Shown: positions 61,794-64,000 of the stretch, piece by piece | How the letters are laid out: each line of letters starts with the position of its first letter | How positions within the stretch are numbered: position 1 is the first letter of the stretch | Source: JBDGYW01 sp964518955 | Lineage (GTDB): Bacteria > Gemmatimonadota > Gemmatimonadetes > Gemmatimonadales > GWC2-71-9 | Direction of reading: 5' to 3' | Assembly: GCA_964518955.1 (NCBI GenBank) | Contig: CAZFHS010000009.1 | Location: forward strand, 1-64,000 | DNA: 64,000 nt | Notes under the pieces: generated by a model | Database searches by the model: none | The model's input: only the letters and a program-made list of their open reading frames with translations | Told to the model about the DNA's origin: nothing | Position numbers and translations under genes: made by a program

Positions 61794-64000
61794 CATTGCA
61801 CGGACCTTGCTGAGCAGAGCCTCACGCGAAAACGGTTTCTGCATTAACTCGACTCCATCATCCAAAACCCCATGGTGAACGATCGCGTCGTCGGTATACC
61901 CTGACACATAGAGACATTTCAAGTCGGGCCGACGAGTGAGAAGTTCATTCATGAACTCAGGCCCACTCATCACCGGCATAACGACGTCACCGACCACCAG
62001 ATCGATTGTGTCAACCTTGTCGGCGTATTGCTCCAGCGCGGCCTTACCGTTCTCGGCAGTGTGTACGGTGTATCCCTGCTTCGAGATGATCGAACTCATG
62101 TAGGCGCGTACATTCGAATCATCCTCCACGAGCAGAATCGTCTCCGTGCCAGAAAGATCTCGTATCTCGGTGACCGTCAGATCGGCTTCTTTGAACGGTG
62201 TGTCCGCGACCGGGAAGGAGATTCCGAAGGTGGATCCTTGTCCGGGCTCGCTGGTAACATCGATAGCCCCGTGGTTCTGCATCACGATTCCGTATACTGT
62301 CGAGAGGCCTAGGCCGGTGCCTTTCTCCCTCCCTTTCGTGGTGAAGAACGGCTCGAATATCCGGGATCTCGTCGCCTCATTCATTCCGACGCCGGTATCT
62401 TTGAGGGTAAGGTGGAGATCCCTGGCTGTGTGCGAGTCGGTGTCGGCAGAACCTACAGGTGATTCGATTGCCTCGTTGCGAGTCTCTATCGTGAGCGTAC
62501 CACCGAATGGCATAGCGTCCCGTGCATTCACAGCGATGTTCAAGACCACCTGTTCCATCTGGCTTGGATCTACCAACACGGTGTCAAATTCGGCGTTCAA
62601 CTTTGTGACGATCGCAATGTCTTCTCCAAGGAGCCTCTCGAGCATCTTGTTCAGCTCCCTGATGAGTGTGTGTACGTCTATAATCTTCGGCTGGATAATC
62701 TGTTTTCTACTGAACGCGAGAAGTTGGCTGGTGAGTCCCTTTGCCCGCTCTCCGGCTTGCAGAATTCGCTCTATGCTTTCTGATGCGTCGTTGGGGAGTT
62801 GTTGCGCAAGAAGCACCTCGCTATAGCCGATTATCACTGTCAAGAGGTTGTTGAAGTCGTGCGCGACTCCTCCGGCCAACCTTCCGACAGCGTCCATTCT
62901 CTGCGCTTGATTCAACTGTTCCTCCAACCGCCGTCGCTCGGTTACATCGCGCAGTATTCCCTGCGTTGCCACTCCGTCTCTGAATTTCACGTACGATACT
63001 GTGGCCTCGACCGATACTTCGGTGCCATCAACTGTGACAGCCGTGAAATCATATGTGGGTTCGAGCTGTTCCCCCTTTCCCAGACGCTTCATCCGATCTT
63101 CGACGATTGGCCTACTCGACGGAGCGACGAGGTCCATGAAATCAAAACCAGGTGCATTCACGTCATTCAACGTCACACCAAACATCTGCTCGAACTTGCG
63201 GTTGATGATCTCGAACTTGCGATCGTACAGGAGGTAGATGGCCTCGCTCGAGTGCTGAATGAGATTGCGGTATTTTGCCTCGCTCTCTCTGAGCGCTTCC
63301 GCTGCTGCTTTTCTCTCCGTGATATCGGCGAATGCAGAGAAGCCGGCAATCATCTTGCCATTTAGGTCGTAGATGGGAGTTGCATGTTGAACGGCCCATT
63401 TGGTTGTACCGTCAGCCAATTCGAAGCGCATCTCCCGGCCAGGAGTCACAACTCCCTCTAGGGTCCTTCTCAGGGGCATCTCATCCAGCGGAACTTGTTC
63501 TCCATCGACATCGAATATCTGCCAGGTCACACCTGTATCCCAGAGTCTTGTTCCTGGCCTCAGACCGCCGCGGTCTGCTTCGCCAGCGTACTCCAGCAGA
63601 GCAGTGTTGAGGGTGACGATCCTACCATCTGGAGCTGCGATTATCATTGGTATGGGCGACTGCTCGATCACCGCGTTCAGGACCGTCCTCGATTGCTCGA
63701 GATCTCTGGCTCGGATGCGGTTCTCCGCGGACTCAGCTTCAACTTCCGCCATCAGCGCAGACCTTCTTGCGACGACTCTTCCAGCCACCAGCCCGGCGAC
63801 GACGATCAGACCCAGGGACGCAAAGAGGTCATCAAGATCCACCGGCTGCATCGGAGACCTGTTAGGCAATGCCCGAGTTACATAGTGTGCGAGGACAAAC
63901 GCCGTCCCCATCCCCATCGAGACATAAGCGTATACAGGTCGATACGTGAGTAATGTGGCCAGCAGAATGGTGCACATGTGTATCGAAGTGAGGAAAAATA
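61773..64000 (-). CDS. Hybrid PAS sensor histidine kinase, 5' partial
   Basis: The frame remains open to the right edge (the ATG at 63977 has no stop before it), so the true N-terminus is probably outside. The visible part begins with at least two membrane helices, then a short coiled coil, two PAS/PAC domains (about residues 100-215 and 230-350, numbered from that ATG; each ends in DxTER), HisKA with the phospho-accepting His in GGVAHDFNNLL, and HATPase with N-box LNIAVNARDAM and G-boxes KDTGVGM and GTGLGLS. A C-terminal receiver domain has ILLVEDDSN, the acceptor Asp in VVGDVVMP, and the conserved Lys in MQKPFS. It has no output domain and probably feeds a phosphorelay. It may sense conditions relevant to the adjacent island, but this is unproven. 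Confidence 0.93.
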   Translation of the reverse strand, partial: FFLTSIHMCTILLATLLTYRPVYAYVSMGMGTAFVLAHYVTRALPNRSPMQPVDLDDLFASLGLIVVAGLVAGRVVARRSALMAEVEAESAENRIRARDLEQSRTVLNAVIEQSPIPMIIAAPDGRIVTLNTALLEYAGEADRGGLRPGTRLWDTGVTWQIFDVDGEQVPLDEMPLRRTLEGVVTPGREMRFELADGTTKWAVQHATPIYDLNGKMIAGFSAFADITERKAAAEALRESEAKYRNLIQHSSEAIYLLYDRKFEIINRKFEQMFGVTLNDVNAPGFDFMDLVAPSSRPIVEDRMKRLGKGEQLEPTYDFTAVTVDGTEVSVEATVSYVKFRDGVATQGILRDVTERRRLEEQLNQAQRMDAVGRLAGGVAHDFNNLLTVIIGYSEVLLAQQLPNDASESIERILQAGERAKGLTSQLLAFSRKQIIQPKIIDVHTLIRELNKMLERLLGEDIAIVTKLNAEFDTVLVDPSQMEQVVLNIAVNARDAMPFGGTLTIETRNEAIESPVGSADTDSHTARDLHLTLKDTGVGMNEATRSRIFEPFFTTKGREKGTGLGLSTVYGIVMQNHGAIDVTSEPGQGSTFGISFPVADTPFKEADLTVTEIRDLSGTETILLVEDDSNVRAYMSSIISKQGYTVHTAENGKAALEQYADKVDTIDLVVGDVVMPVMSGPEFMNELLTRRPDLKCLYVSGYTDDAIVHHGVLDDGVELMQKPFSREALLSKVRAMLDSPHP

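Overview
The window is about 64 kb of moderately GC-rich DNA, densely packed with genes, from what looks like a Gram-negative environmental bacterium. Lipoprotein signal peptides, Tat-type RR signals, a Na+/solute symporter, a membrane Ser/Thr kinase with a long C-terminal sensor part, and PIG-L deacetylases fused to Ig/ThuA-like domains suggest a Gemmatimonadota-like or related FCB-type lineage. That placement is an inference from gene style only; there is no rRNA in the window. I found no tRNA, rRNA, CRISPR array, transposase or prophage gene.

Layout. 1-6.4 kb: the end of a YheT-type hydrolase, a small unknown protein, moaA, a collagen-like lipoprotein, a zinc-ribbon protein divergent from a SPASM radical-SAM enzyme, a VTT membrane protein and arfB. 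6.4-15.2 kb: central metabolism (aconitase on the minus strand; transketolase and ribose-5-phosphate isomerase A on the plus strand), an exported class V aminotransferase-fold protein and a Cys/Met-metabolism PLP lyase. 15.2-27.1 kb, minus strand: a giant Thr-rich repeat lipoprotein followed by a polytopic GT-C-like membrane protein and a GT2 polyprenyl-phosphate-type glycosyltransferase. One extra base near 24,876 splits the giant gene into two frames; the intact product would be about 2,797 aa. 27.3-29.2 kb: a long acyl-CoA dehydrogenase. 29.4-37.6 kb: a six-gene plus-strand run (degenerate phosphoribosyltransferase, PIG-L/ThuA-like protein, ferric-type ABC binding protein, ATPase and fused permease, MFS exporter). 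37.7-40.8 kb: a pyrimidine operon pyrE-pyrF-pyrDK in which the two dihydroorotate dehydrogenase subunits are one polypeptide. 40.8-45 kb: a Ser/Thr kinase, a beta-propeller glycosidase-like lipoprotein and a 67-aa protein that is half Asp/Glu.

45.2-61.8 kb is the most interesting part: a tight plus-strand carbohydrate catabolic island. In order it encodes a TIM-barrel sugar isomerase, an Fe-S ene-reductase (OYE family), a fumarate-reductase-like flavoprotein, an SDR, a KDPG-aldolase/KDG-kinase fusion, a corrinoid-protein/URO-D methyltransferase fusion, an SSS symporter, a Tat-exported PLP protein, a heparinase II/III-like polysaccharide lyase, a ZIP transporter and a GHMP sugar kinase. Genes overlap or sit only a few bases apart, except for one 205-bp gap. 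The simplest reading is: the lyase cuts an acidic polysaccharide outside the cytoplasm, the symporter imports the product, redox enzymes and the isomerase convert it to 2-keto-3-deoxygluconate, and the fusion kinase/aldolase makes pyruvate and glyceraldehyde-3-phosphate. The corrinoid fusion would remove an O-methyl group from a methylated sugar without oxygen. The whole route is inferred from families and gene order and I do not recognise it as a described pathway. The window ends inside a hybrid PAS sensor histidine kinase on the minus strand.
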